Shown here one piece after another: positions 45,776 through 59,249 of a stretch of DNA of 64,000 nucleotides. The translations under genes were made by a program, and so were the position numbers. Position 1 is the first letter of the stretch. Each line of letters starts with the position of its first letter. Below the pieces are notes generated by a model, which was given only the letters and a program-made list of their open reading frames with translations, did no database searches and was not told the origin of the DNA. The DNA comes from Ascochyta rabiei (Eukaryota; Ascomycota; Dothideomycetes; Pleosporales; Didymellaceae), in the NCBI RefSeq assembly GCF_004011695.2, contig NC_082406.1, positions 1,116,001-1,180,000 on the forward strand, written 5' to 3'.

Positions 45776-48700
45776 CTATAAATAATAATATCTTTTTTAA
45801 GTCTTAAGGCTTACTACTAGTTACTAGGTAGTATATAAGTAAGGTAGTAGTATACTATTACTATAAGGTCTCTAAGCTCTTCTATACTAGACTTTATACC
45901 CTATATAGTATCTCCTAATAGAACCCTATAAGGGTTATTATAAATAATAAAAGTTTCTTCATTTCTATATCTACTTTCTATATACTATATGTATTACTAT
46001 AAAGACCTTCTAGGCCTTTATATCCTATAACCCTTCTAGTAGTTTCTACGTTAGCTTTATATATCCCTTCTATTTAACTAGAACCTAAAACTTATTCTGC
46101 CTATAAGCTCTCTTTTCTTTTAGCATAGACTCTACCTCCTATTTAGCTAGGGTTAGGTTATCCTCTTCTAGGATAACTAGCAGGCCTAGTCTACTTTCCT
46201 ATAGGCGCTGTGTTAGTAACAGGTTAGAAGCTATACGTTCTAGTAGGTCTATATACACTATCTTATAGAGGTTACCTAGTAAATCTAGAGTAACTATTAG
46301 AGGGGTAGGAACTATAACTACTGTATACTAGGTTTGTAACTAGTCTAGCTTCTAGCTTAGCCTGTTAGTTTTTATATTATAGAGAGAAAACTATACCTTA
46401 TCTTCTATATAGTACTGCTCTACAGGCCTATAGCTACAGTCTATTACATTCTAGGTGCGTTGTTACACCTATACTATAGCTACCTAAGTAAGCTCTATAC
46501 CTTACTAGAGGTAGTTTAGAAAATAGACTGCCTATCCCTATAGTGTGTTCTAGCTAATAGTTAGTAGTACTATTGTGTGTAGGAGGTCTATATTATACCT
46601 ATAGAGGAGTAGGTTAGAACTAACCCTAGTAACTAAAGAGTTACAATTGTCAAGTGCTAGTTAGTAGGCTAAAAGATAGTTAGGCTAGTTATCCTGTTTA
46701 AAGTTAACTATAACCTGTAGGACTGCCTACACCTCTTAGTTAGCACATTCTGTCCCTCTATCTATCTAGGGGTAGTAGGCTGTAGAGAGTAGCTAGTCTA
46801 CCCCTATAAGGCTATATAGTGTTGTCTAAAAATATCCTAGCTAGTATAAGCTGCAGTCTAAGATTATAGAGCTAGAAAAGCCTTAAAACTACTACTATGT
46901 GTTATAGAAGACTTTAGCGTAATATTCTATAGTTATAGAAGTTATTACCTTAAGCTGTACATACTTAGAGAGGTAATCTATAATAACTAAGAGATAGCGC
47001 AGTGCGTTCTTATTAGCCTAAGAAAGGTTAACTATAAAGTCTATAGAAATCTAGAACTAAAAATAGTTAGTAATAGGCAATAGCTAGAGTAAGCTCTACT
47101 ATTAGCGCTGTAACACATGTATACTAAAACAGTAGTAGTTATAGATATAATACTAAACGTTCTATAATATCCCCTTCTAGTAGAAGTTACGTCTAATAAT
47201 GTAGAACGTAGTGTTAGTACCTAGATAGCCTGTTAGGTTAGATTTATATACCTTTTAGATTATTATAGTTATAAGTAGCGTCTAATATAGAACCTCTATA
47301 ACTCTACGCTATAGTAGTATACTGTAAGTACTAAGCGTATAATCTATAATTTACTAAGTAGTCTTAGCCTTAGAAGGGAACTAGCAGGCCTTATTATAGA
47401 TAGTAGACAGGTATACTATATACTCTACGTCCTGCTAAACATCTTTATTCTATAGTAATTATATATACATATTAATAAAAAGTAAGGGTATATTGGGGCC
47501 TAGTGTACTAATTACTAATACTAAAACTAGGGTTATTATCCTATAGACCCCCCCTAACCTCCTATTATAGTCCTGTTCCTAGCAGCATAGCACATCTAGT
47601 TAGGCTGCTAGGCGTTCTAGGCAGAAGCAAAGGTAGAAATAGAACTTGAACAGCTCCTCTGCCTATTAGTACTGCCTCTTACTTAGCCTGCGCGCTGTAG
47701 TAAAGTACTAGAGGTTCTTATAGTTAGTTAGGATAGTAAACAGCCTAGTAACAGACCCTAATTTAGCTACCTAGACCCTTAGGCACTTTATAACAGCAGT
47801 TAACTCCTTATTATAGATAGTGTAGTTCTATTATTCTATTATAAGTGTAGTAGAGTAGTATACTACTAGGTAAAGCACCTTCCTATACTATTAAGAAACG
47901 CAGCTACCTAGTACCTTACTAGAGTAGTCTACCTCTAATAGTGTTTCTTACTTAGGGTCCTACTAGGCTAGGACTAGTTCTGTTATAAATGTGTTCTTTA
48001 GCCAGTAGAACGCAGCGTCCTCCTCCTGCCCCTACCTAAACAGGGTATCCTTCCCTATAAGTTAATTAAGTAGAGCAGTAATATTAGAGAAGGCTAGGAT
48101 AAAGTCCTAGTAGAAGTTAGTAAACCTTAGGAAACTGCGGACCCTGCATAAAGACCGTAGGGCTTTCTAATTATAGATAGCCTTAACCTTCTTAGGGTTA
48201 GAATAAATATCCTTTCTAGCTTCTATAATATATTGTAAGTAGTATACTTCCTTTGTTATTAATATACACCTCTTAGGATCTAAATACAGCTCTATATTAC
48301 GCAGGAGCGTAAGGACTCTGCTAACCTTTCCTAAGTAGTCTGTTCTAGACCTGCTACTATAAACTAGGACATTATCTAGGTACGCAGTAGTATAGTTGCC
48401 TAATATCTCTTAATGCACACTGTTAATGTAACGCTAGAAGGACGCTAGTGCTCTAGCTAGGCTAAATAGGCAGACTAGCTACTTAAAGAGCCTAAAACGG
48501 GTACAGAACGTAGTAAGGTGTTTATCCTCTTCTATAACACAAATCTAGTAAAATGCTAAATAAACATTAACCTTAGAGAACTAGCAGGCACCCTCTAGTG
48601 TACGCAAGGTCTTCTTAATAAGAAGAAGTAGGTATTAGTTAGTAATTATAATGCTATTAAGTACGTAATAGTCTACCCACATACGCTACCTACTAGAGGA

Positions 48701-49715
48701 CTTTTTAACTAGCAGGACTAGGGCCCTTATTGGGGAAGAGGAGGCACAGATCTACTCCTTATCTATTAGTGCTAACACCTATTTCTGTAGCTTAAGTAGC
48801 TAGTCCCTTAGCATGTTGTATAGAGGGCCCTAGGGTAGAGGCTTCTTCTTTCTAGACTAGTTGCGTTATAACTGTATGTAGTAATCTATCTAGCCCCTAT
48901 ATAAAGGAAGGCTAGCAGCCTTACTCTTATTAAATAGGCCCTAAAACTAGACTAACTTAGGGGGAAGAGGGTCTACCTCCTCTGCTGTCCCTTACGCTCC
49001 TAGAGATTAAACTAAGAAGATCTTAGTAATGTTATAGAGGCTTATAGAGACAAACTAGTCCCTAGGCAGGCGCTTCTAAAGCCTATTAGCTAAGGTCTTA
49101 TTAAACTTAGTTACTAATAGGAGAGCTATATAAACGTTTGCTGTACGCTGTAAGGATTTATAGATAATAAGGTTCTCTACCTATTATATCCTTAGTATGC
49201 CCTTTTCTACGTCTAATACTACACCCTCTTATTAGAGCTAGGGTTTCCCTAAAATAATATCCTAGCTTAGACCTAGCACTACGTAGGCTATAGCCTGTAA
49301 GTGCTACCTATCTAAGTTATACCTAAACAGGACTAAATAGGAGATTATAGAATTTCTACTAGTGCCTACTACTTACACTAAGTGTTGTAGCAGCACCTTA
49401 ATAAAGTCTCCTTCTAAGCGTGTAGTAAAGTTATTACTTACTACGCTAAAGCATTTACACCCTAAGTCTACTAGCGCGTTAGCCTAAATTACCCTATTAA
49501 GAAATAATAGAATATAGAATAGGGGCTTGTCTATAGAGTCTGTAATAGCTCTTCTAGCAGCCTATAATGCCCCTACACTAGTAGTCTCCTCTACTAATAT
49601 ACTTCTACAGCGCTTCTAACTTAGACTTATATTAGGAGTAGCTAGTTTCCCCTATATAAACTAGCCTCTTTCTTACCTAAGATTATTACTGCTTATACTG
49701 TAGTTACTACTATAT
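45776..49715 (-). pseudogene. X1 pol relic with chromodomain
   Basis: On the minus strand: protease/RT from about 49.6 kb, RT core with Trp-Val-Asp-Tyr near 48.67 kb and Tyr-Leu-Asp-Asn near 48.37 kb (second Asp lost), RNase H near 47.6-47.9 kb, integrase between 47.4 and 46.6 kb (His...His...Cys-Cys finger, core Asp in Ile-Asp-Phe and Asp in Leu-Asp-Cys, then Thr-Ala-Tyr-Tyr-Pro-(Gln)-x-Asp-Arg-Gly-Thr-Glu), and a chromodomain at about 45990-46110 (Val-Leu-Val-Lys-(Trp)-Lys-Gly-Tyr-Ile). RIP stops throughout. It continues into the extra segment beyond the copia insertion. Confidence 0.9.
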
Positions 49716-50873
49716 TAGTATAATCCTAGCAAATATATCCCCCTTTACTGCAACAGGTACATAGGTTAGCCTTCTAGCGTTACTAAAATACCTTATTAGG
49801 AACCTACGTAGCCTAGTTAGGAGTAGACTACTTCTAACCCCTACACTTAGCACTACTACTAGTGCAAACTGTAGACATAACTGTTATCTTAACATTACAA
49901 TTCTTATTATACCTAGGTAGCGCCTAGGTAGAGATATAGCATAGCTAGTTTTCTATAGCTATAGTCTTAACATCTATAGTAATAGACTTATACTCTATAA
50001 TAGCTGCGTTATAATCTATATAAGTTACTTCTTAGTTTATTACTATATTATAGATGTTTGCGTTTAGGGCCTAGTAAAGCTTTAATAGGCGTTGTTCTCT
50101 GTCCTAGTAGAGGCCGCCACTTTACACTAGTAGCTGCTTAAACTAGATAAAAAAGTCTAAGAATAACTTATTAGGCCCTTAACAGACACTTTCTAGTTTT
50201 GCCTAGGCCTGTTCCTAGCTATAGTTATTGCTGTAGCAGAATTCTAGGTATGCTAGGAAGTCCTCTAGGGTCTACATACCTTAGGTACCTCTAATCTTAT
50301 AGAACAGAGCTATATCTTATTACATAGACATACTAAGCTAGGACTATATAAAGGTAAACATGTCCTATAGCCTACTAATAAAGGACACGTCTACCTATAG
50401 CTTATATTCTATTATAACCTACTACACCTTAAATAAGAATTTATCTCTAGTAAAGGCCTTACCTAGAGGAAGAGGTTTCCTATAGGCTGTAGACGTCTAC
50501 ATAGAGGTATGTAGGCCTAGGGTAGACGCTAAAAACAGCGCTTTATAAGGCAGGTTAGGGGCTAGGGTAGACGTTAATAGGTACAGCATTACTCCTAAGG
50601 AGGATAATAGGACTGTAGACGTAGGTCTAGTATAGGCATTAGCTGTTTATACTAGAGACTCTATAAACATATATATATTAGAGTTATTACGCTTAAGTAA
50701 TACTATACGCTTATTAGTAGCTAATAAGGCTTACTATAGGTTTGTTATAAACTATAACATCTAGGCTATAAATTCCTAAAGGGTTAAGGGGACAGATTTG
50801 TCTAAGGGGTTATTCTAGGAGCTAGCTAACATAGTATAAGTGCTAGCTATTCTCCTAGAAGAAGAGATATAAA
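49716..50873 (-). pseudogene. X1 gag relic with zinc knuckle
   Basis: The minus-strand frame is a charged helical capsid-like protein (for example Phe-Leu-Ala-Tyr-Leu-Glu-Phe-Cys-Tyr and Pro-Asn-Lys-Leu-Phe-Leu-Asp-Phe-Phe) ending in a CCHC knuckle at 49720-49761: Cys-X2-Cys-X4-Tyr-X4-Tyr. In copy X2 the first of these Tyr is still His. A purine-rich stretch lies next to the LTR at 50859-50873. Confidence 0.85.
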
Positions 50874-51028
50874 TGTTATAGACTAGCCTTAGGGTAGGAT
50901 GTAATAAGGGTTAATATAGTATTATATCTCTTATAGAGGTAACACATTACGTGTCCTTCTAATATGTCTATAGGGCACGTAATCGTCCCGTCTCGCTTAA
51001 GGCTTAGACAAGGTCTAAGCCCATAACA
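50874..51028 (-). repeat. X1 5' LTR (155 bp)
   Basis: Matches 34604-34758 with equal length, and has the hairpin at 51001-51021. It is followed by the ATAGT duplication. Confidence 0.92.
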
Positions 51029-52540
51029 ATAGTAAGTAATAAGCGCTAGCTAATATATATTGGATTCTAGTTAGGTTTAGTAGCTTACTATTAGTATATA
51101 GAATCTTCTCTATCAGAACACATATAACCTCTAAGCCTACACAGTGTATAATAAAATAAACTTTACTAATTAAATACAATATAAAGAATTTATCTATAAT
51201 ATAGAGTTCTCTAACTTTATAAATACTACCTAGATAGTTTATTATAAAATCTTACGTAGTAGATTAACATAGGACATGCACACTTTAGCTATCTACTTAG
51301 TTTATTAGACGTTATGCTTAATAACAGTATACTTAATTAGGGTAAGATAGGTACTTATATCTTATACTTCTTTATTATAGAGGCTGTATAATTACCTTAC
51401 GTAGTGTAGTTAAGAGTTTTGCTTAATGTAAGAAGGTAGTTGTATTAGAAATTACGCCCTAATAGCTCGCTAAGATTATCTAATATACCCTCCTAACAAT
51501 TACATACCTCTAATCCCTAAAAGCCCTCTAAGCCCTTACTAGTTAACACCCCTAATACTTACGTGCACCTAAACCCTAATAGCCCTCTAAGCCCTCTTTA
51601 CTTAACCCTATACTTTTACTCTACTACACATCCTCTCTACCCTAAGAGCTTAGTCCCCTTAAGCTTACGTCTAGCCTCTATCTGTTGTTCTACCCTTCTG
51701 TAGCTTTATTGTCTGTTCTAACAGAAGCTCTACTCTTATTTGCCTATAAGCCTCTTTACTTTAAGCAACCTTTTAGTATTACCTAGCAGTTTTTTAACCT
51801 GTTGTTTAAAAGTTAGTCTTTATCTAACTACGTTTACTTTAGTACTAGGCATCTAAGCCTTCTACAAACAGTTCCTAAAGCCCTATTAGTTTAGGACTTA
51901 AGAAAGAACCTTATATATAACCTAATCTGTTTGCTATAGCAGCTAAGGTAAGCCTAGGTACCTGTTAAATATCTATCTAGTAAATCTCTAGCTTATTTGT
52001 TTATTTGCCTATGTTGTTAGAAAAAGGTATCCTAATAGCTTATCAGACTATTTTTAAGTACCTGTTAAAGTTGTACTTTTGTTAAAGACCGTAAGCACTA
52101 ATTCTATTGGTTCTTAGGGATAAGCACTAGTAGATTAGTTAGGGTTATTAACTAAGTAAAGCTTATGCAGATAGGGTGCAATAAATAGTACAGAGTAGAC
52201 TGTCTAGGTTAAGAGTAGGTTAAGATTCTAAGGACAAATTTAATTAATAAGGTTAAACACAAACTATAAGGGTTATGTTCCTACTAACTATAAACTAAAG
52301 AGATACAGTACTTACTAATAAGTAACTAGAGTTAGTCTAATAAAATATATATAGGTGCTTATAGATAAGATTATTATACTATACTTATTAATAAGTAGTT
52401 ATGTATATTATACTTGTTAATAAGTAGTTACATAATATCCCTATCTGTTTTGTCCTTATCTACAGTTTATTCCTTTAGGGTAGAGTTAGGGGTCCTAGTT
52501 AGCTAGTACTTAGGTTTGTACTATACTCTAGCACAGAATT
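51029..52540 (-). other. Older RIP relic, unassigned
   Basis: AT-rich sequence. About 51600-51850 reads on the minus strand as a Lys/Arg/Gln-rich helical frame beginning Met-Pro-Ser-Thr-Lys-Val, a possible transposase or gag start, not identified. 52240-52450 holds repeated taataagtagtta words. Nothing else is recognised. Confidence 0.35.
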
Positions 52541-52803
52541 ATAACACTACCCCCCCTTTCTCTTTAGTTTGTTCTTAAACTATATAATTATCTATTAAAG
52601 TTTTATATAATCTTTAATCTCTATATCTAGTAACCTATACGTTAAGATGTTCTTATAGGCCTATAATATTAGTCTTACATTAGAAATCTGTTAAGCTAAT
52701 ACAGCTACTAAAGTCCTCTGTAATTATTATAGCTTTAGCAGCTATAAGTGCTATATTATGCTAGAAAGTCTAAAAGGTCTAAAGTGTGCTAAGTGTATAA
52801 AGG
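52541..52803 (-). mobile_element. Possible 3' end of an LTR element
   Basis: On the minus strand GAGAAAGGGGGGGTAG (plus 52547-52562) is followed by TGTTATAATTCTG, the layout of a polypurine tract and LTR start. The plus-strand right side gives a short helical, basic pol-like tail. The other LTR edge could not be found. X2 is inserted at the right edge. Confidence 0.35.
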
Positions 52804-52958
52804 TGTTATAGACTAGCCTTAGGGTTAGATGTAATAAGGGTTAATATAGTATTGCATCTCTTAAGGAGGTAACACGTTGCGTGTTCTTCTAATATGTCTG
52901 TAGGGCACATAACTACCCTCTCTTACTTAAGGCTTAGATAAGGTCTAAGCCTATAACA
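52804..52958 (-). repeat. X2 3' LTR (155 bp)
   Basis: The same LTR family, hairpin at 52931-52951 with one C-to-T in an arm that leaves a G-T pair. Confidence 0.9.
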
Positions 52959-54775
52959 TACCTCCTTTCCCTATTTCTCTCTAGCTAAATGTATTTTGCT
53001 AGGTCCTTTCTACATTTTACGTGGACTAGAGGGACGCTAGTAGTAGGTAAACTCTAGAACTAGTTAAAGTTGCGTAAGGGTCCGCCTCTTAGTAGGTTAG
53101 CTACTAGTCTAGTCTGTAGTTTACCTAGGGTAGTCCCTATGCGCACCTAGGTTGTTTTTGTTTTACCTAGCGTATCTGCCTAAGTTAGCTACTATACTAC
53201 TCTACACTTCTACCTAACCTACCTATATTACACCTACCCTATCTCTATATTATACCTACGCTCTACCTACTATATCTATTATTACCTCTAGTTATAGCTA
53301 CTAGGCTACTAGCTAAGGAGCTAGTAGTTCTCTAAGAGGGGGCGGTTGTATTCTGCTATAGTCCCTCCTCTCTACCTATAATGTTCCTCTAGTATTCTTT
53401 TCTATAGTTTCTAATTTAGACGTAGGGCCTAACTATATATATAGAAAGCTTACTGCTATTGTATAGGCAACTATAAGGTTAAGAGTAACTTAGATAATAA
53501 GAACCTAGTCTCTGTCTCTACTAGCGCTATCCTGTGCTACCTATACTACCTTCTTACTATCCTTACTAGTTAGTCTTATATATATCCTACTTCTATTATA
53601 GGCCTACTTACCTGCTAACCTTTTATAGCTAACTACATTTCTAGCACTAGTAAAACGTGCTGTACCTACGCTAAGCGTAAGCGCACTTATATTTATAATA
53701 ATAACCTCTTTACTATAAACGCTAAGCTCTACTATATCTAGTATAACTTTAAGTAGTATATCTAAGTATATATCTCTGTCCTAGCCCTATATTCCTAACT
53801 AACAGTAGCTAAGATATTAGTACGCGCTAGTAACGCCTATATTAAGACACCTAGCACCTAGGGTATAGGTAATAATAAGACTAACTAGAGGCGTTAGCCT
53901 GTCTTCTACTATAAGTTACCCCCTTAACACCTCTATAGGTCTTCCTCTCTAATATAATAGTCTTATTAGGCGCCTACTATAAGCACTAGCAGGTGTACAA
54001 GGCTACTCTTAACCTAGCTCTAGCTAACCCTACGCTGGCAAAGCGGCTAACCACCTCTTACGCTGCCTGTGCCCCTACTAAGGCTAGTACCTAGGTTGCC
54101 CTACCTACTACGCTGTTATCCTAGCGTTATAGTAGTAACTAGCTTAACGCCTACTTCTAACTACTTATAGCTACTATAGATTTAGCCTTCTAGTCCTAAA
54201 CTAAGTGTATAAACTAGATAGAGGTAGTATAGGCCTATACTACTATAAGTGTTTCTATCTATATTAGGTGCGGAGCTAACTTAATCTAAAGAATGCTATT
54301 AACTAAGTTAAGCGCCTACTTACTATGCCCTGCTGCTGCCTAGAGTACGCTCTGCTGTCCTACTTATCCTACTACTACTACTCTAACTCCCTAAACAAGC
54401 GCTGCTTATCTGTCTGTTAGCTCTACTTACCTCCCTGTTATTACTACTCTCCCTTTCCTATAGAGTCGCCTACGCCCCTACGCTATTACTACTCTCTCTT
54501 TCTTATAGAATTACCTATGCCCCTATACTATTACTACTTCTCTTCTTCTATAAAGCTGCGTATATTTACCTACTATTACTACTTACTTCTTCTTATAGAG
54601 CTACACACGCCCTACTATAACTTTAAGAAGATATTACAGCTAACACGTAGCAGCACTATTAAGGTAGATAAGGTAGATAATAACAATAACTATAAGGCTA
54701 ACTATTACTACTATATTATACAGAACTAGGCCTAAAATATAGCTACTACTACCTATTATTCCCTGTCTATTAATA
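52959..54775. other. X2 extra segment, homologous to 34759-36574
   Basis: A conserved partner of the X1 segment, including the 45-bp degenerate units (54440-54620). Differences from X1 are largely transitions, so they do not show which frame was selected. The 70-residue plus frame at 54517-54729 lies in this segment and is not supported as a gene. Confidence 0.5.
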
Positions 54776-57700
54776 ACTCTATCTTTTTTAAGTCTTAAGG
54801 TTTACTGCTAGTTGTTTAGTAGTGTAGAGTATAAGGCAGCAACGTGCTACTACTGTAAGGTCCCTAAGCTCTTCTGTGCTAGGCTCTATGCCCTATACAG
54901 TATCTCCTAATAGGACCCTATAATAGTTATTATAAATAATAAAAAGTCTTTTCTTCTTTATATCTACTTCTTATATAGTATATATGTTGCTATAAAGACC
55001 TTCTATGCCTTAATATCTAATAACGCCTCTAGTAGTTTCTATATTAGCTTTATATACCCCTTCTATTTAACTAGAACCTATAACCTATTCTACCTACAAG
55101 CCCTCTTCTCTTTTAGAATTACCTCTACCTCCTATTTAGCTAGGGTTAGATTATCCTCCTTTAGGATAACTAGTAGGCCTACTCTGCTTTCCTATAGGCG
55201 CTGTATTAGAAGTAGGTTAGAGGCTGTACGTTCTAGTAGGTCTATATGCACTATCTTATAAAGGTTACCTAGCAGATCTAGTGTAACTATTAAAGGGGTA
55301 GAAACTGTAACTACTATGTACTAGGCTTATAACTAGTTAAGTTTATTACTTAGCCTATTAGCTCTTATATTATAGAGGAAAAAATACACCTTATCTTCTA
55401 TATAGTACTACTCTATAGGCCTATAGCTACAGTCTGTTATATTCTAGGTATGTTGTTATACCTATACTATAGCTGCCTAAGTAAGCTCTATACCTTACTA
55501 GAGGTAGTCTAGGAAATAGACTGCCTGTCCCTATAGTGTGTTCTAGGTAACAGTTAGTAGTAATGTTGTCTATAGGAGGTCTATATTATAGCTATAAAGG
55601 AGTAGGTTAGAACTAACCCTAGTAACTAAAGAGTAACAATTGTTAAGTGCTAGTTAGCAGGCTAGAAGGTAGTTAGGCTAGTTATTCTGTTTAAAATTAA
55701 CTATAACCTATAGGACTGCCTACACCTCTTATTTAGCGTACTCTATCCCTCTGTCTGTCTAAAGGTAATAGGCAATAGAGAGCATCTAGTCTACCCCTAT
55801 AAGGTTACACAGCGTTGTCTAAGAATTTACTTGCTAGTCTAAGCTGTAGTCTGTAATTATAGCGCTAGGAAAGCCCTAAAACAACTTATATATATTATAG
55901 AAGACCTTAGTATAATATTCTATAGTTATAAATGTTATTACTTATAGCTGTATATACTTAGAGAGATAATCTAAAATAACTTAGAGATAGCGAAGTACGT
56001 TCTTATTAGCCTAAAGAAGGTTAACTATAAAGTCTATTAAATTCTAGGACTAAAAACAGTTAGTAATAGGCAATAGCTAAAGTAAGCCCTACTATTAGTG
56101 CTGCAACACATACGTGCTAAAATAGTAGTAGTTACAGATAAAACACTAAATATCCTATAACATCCCCTTCTAGTAGAAGTTATATATAGTAATGTAGAAT
56201 ATAGCGTTAGTACCTAGATAACCTATTAGGTTAGATTTATATGCCCTTTAGATTATTATAGTTATAAGTAGCTTCTAGCGTAGAACCTATATAACCCTAC
56301 GCTATAGCAGCGTGCTATAAGCACTAAGCGTGTAATCTATAATTTACTAAGTAGTCTTAGCCTTAGAAGGGAACTAGTAGGCCCTACTATAGACAGTAGA
56401 CAGGCGTGCTATATACCCTACGTCCTGCTAAACACCTTTATTCTATAGTAATTATATATGTGTGTTAATAAAAAGTAGAAGTATACTAGGGCCTAGTATA
56501 CTAATTACTAATACTAATACTAGAGTTTTTATCCTATAGACCCCCCCTAGCCTCCTAATATAGTTCTATTCCTAGTAGCTTAGTATATCTAGTTAGGCTA
56601 TAAGGCGCCCTAGGCAGATGTAAAGGTAGAAACAGAATTTTAATAGCTCTTCTACCTAGCAATACTACCTCTTACTTAGCCTACACACTGTAGTAAAGTA
56701 CAAAGGTTCTTATAATTAGTTAGGATAGTAAACAGCCTAGTAATAGACCCTAATTTAGCTGCCTAGATCTCTAAGCACTTTATAACAGCAGTTAACTCCT
56801 TATTATAAATTATATAGTTTTATTATTCTACTATAAGTATAGTAGAGTAGTATACTATAAGACAAAGCACCTTTCTATACTATTAAGAACAGCAGCTACC
56901 TAACACATTACTAGAGCAGTCTGCCTCTAGTAGTGTCTCTTATTTAGAGTTCTACTAGGCTAGGACTAGTTCTGTTATAAATGCGTTCTTTAGCCAGTAG
57001 AACGCTACATCCTCCTCCTGCCCCTACTAGAACAAGATATCTTTTCCTATAAGTTAATTCAGTAGAGTAGTAATATTAGAGAAGACTAGGATAAAGTCCT
57101 AGTAGAAGTTAGTAAACCCTAGGAAACTGCGGACCCTGCGCAAAGACTCTAGGGCTTCCTAATTACAGATAGCCTTAACCTTTATTAGATTAAGGTAAAT
57201 GTCCTTTCTAGCTTCTATAATGTATCTTAGGTAAAGTACCTCTTTTATTATAAATAAGCACTTCTTAGGATCTAAATACAGCCTAGTATTGCGTAGGACC
57301 ATAAGGACTCTGCTAACCTTCCCTAAGTAGTCTATTCTAGACCTACTACTATAAATAAGGACATTATCTAGGTATGCAGTAGCATAGTTGCCTAATATCT
57401 CCTAAAGCGCGCTGTTAATGTAACGCTAGAAGGACGCTAGCGCTCTAGCTAGGCTAAACAGGTAGACTAGATACTTAAAGAGTCTAAAACAAGTGTAGAA
57501 TATAGTAAGGTGCTTATCTTCTTTTATAATATAATCTAGTAAAACGCTGTATAGATATTAACCTTAGAGAACTAGTAGATACCCCCTAGTGTACGCAACG
57601 TTATTTTAATAAGAGGAAGTAGGTACTAGTTAGTAATTATAATACTATTAAGTGCGTAATAGTCTATGCATATACGCTACCTGCTAGAGAACTTCTTAGC

Positions 57701-58700
57701 TAGCAGGACTAGGGCCCCTACTAGGGAAGAGGAGGCGCATATCTACCCCTTATCTATTAGTGCTAACACCTGCTTCTATAGCTTAAGTAGCTAGTCCCTT
57801 AGTATGTTATACAGAGGGCCCTAGAGTAGAGGCTTCTTCTTTCTAGACTAGTTGCGTTGTAACTGTATATAGTAATCTATCTAGCCCTTTTATAGAAAGA
57901 GGCCTAAAGCCTTACTTTTATTAATTAGGTTCTAAAACTAGACTAACTTAGGGGGATAAGAGTCTACCTCCTCCGCCGTCCCTTACGCTCCTAGGGATTA
58001 GACTAAGAGGATTTTAGTAATGTTGTAGGGGCTTATAGAGTTAAACTAGTCCCTAGGCAGGTGCTTTTAGAGCCTATTAGCTAAGGTCTTATTAAACTTA
58101 GTTGCTAATAGAAGAGCTATATAAATATTTACTATATACTATAAGAACATATAGACTATAAGGTTCTCTACCTAGTATATTATTAGTGTGCCTTTTTCTA
58201 CGTCTAATACTACACCCTCTTATTAAACCTAAGGTTTCCCTAAAATAATGTTCTAGCTTAGAGCTAACACTACGTAGGCTACAGCCTGTAAGCGCTACCT
58301 GTCTAAGTTATACCTAAATAGGACTAAACAGAAGATTATAGACTTTCTACTAGTACCTACTGCTTATACTAAGCGTTATAGCAGTACCTTAATAAAATCT
58401 CCTTCTAAGCGCGTAGTAAAGTTATTACTTACTATACTAAAGCATTTATACCCTAAGTATACTAGCATATTAGCCTAAGTTACCCTATGAATAAATAATA
58501 GAATATAGAATAGAGGCTTGTCTATAGAGTCTGTAATAGCTTCTCTAGCAGCCTATAATGCCCCTACACTAGTAGTCTCCCCTACTAATATACTCCTACA
58601 GCACTCCTAACTTAGACTTATATTAGTAGTAGCTAGCTTCCCCTATATAAACTAGCCTCTTTCTTACCTAAGATTATTACTACTTACACTATAGTTACTA
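54776..58700 (-). pseudogene. X2 pol relic
   Basis: Follows X1 pol domain for domain: chromodomain near 55.0-55.1 kb, integrase 55.6-56.4 kb, RNase H about 56.6-56.9 kb, RT 57.3-57.8 kb, protease to 58.6 kb. RIP stops are at partly different sites from X1, so the copies were mutated independently. Confidence 0.88.
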
Positions 58701-59249
58701 CTACGTTAGCATAATCCTAGTAAATATGTCCCTCTTTGCTGCAACAGGTACACAGGTTAGCCTCCTAGCGTTACTAAAATACCTTATTAGGAACCTACGT
58801 AGCCTAGTTAGGAGCAGACTACTTTTAACCTCTATACTTAGTACTACTACTAGTGCACACTATAGACACAGCTATTATCTTAATATTACTATCTCTATTA
58901 CACTTAGGCAGCGCCTAGGTAGGGCTATAGCGTAGCTAGTTTTCTATAGCTATAGTCTTAACGTCTATAGTAAAAGATTTATACTCTATAATAGCTACAT
59001 TCTAAGTTATATAAGTTACTTCTTAGTTTATTACTATATTATAGATATTTGCGTTTAGAGCCTAGCAGAGTTTTAATAGACACTGTTCTCTATTCTAGTA
59101 AAGGCTGCTACTTTGCACTAGTAGCTGCTTAAACTAGATAAAAAAGTCTAAGAACAACTTATTAGAACTATAACAGACGCTCTCTAGTTTTGCCTAGGCT
59201 AATTACTAGCTGTAGTTATTGCTGTAGCAGAATTCTAGATATACTAGGT
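58701..59249 (-). pseudogene. X2 gag C-terminal relic
   Basis: A CCHC knuckle at 58711-58752 reads Cys-X2-Cys-X4-His-X4-Tyr: the His that is Tyr in X1 is intact. The frame then matches X1 gag until the break at 59249. Confidence 0.85.

Larger units (their letters stand above)
34604..51028 (-). mobile_element. Ty3/gypsy chromovirus X1 (RIP-inactivated)
   Basis: An LTR element read on the minus strand: 5' LTR at 50874-51028, gag, protease/RT/RNase H/integrase/chromodomain, a 1.8-kb extra segment, then 3' LTR at 34604-34758. Both LTRs are 155 bp and the duplication is ATAGC on the left and ATAGT on the right, one C-to-T apart. A copia element is inserted at 36575-45770. Without it X1 is about 7.2 kb. 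Confidence 0.92.
52804..59249 (-). mobile_element. Ty3/gypsy chromovirus X2, 5'-truncated
   Basis: A second X copy: 3' LTR at 52804-52958, extra segment 52959-54775, pol 54776-58700, and gag cut off at 59249, the point that corresponds to about 50259 in X1. About 600 bp of gag and the 5' LTR are missing; a different element (59250 on) takes their place. X2 lines up with X1 across the copia site, confirming the copia boundaries. Confidence 0.88.
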
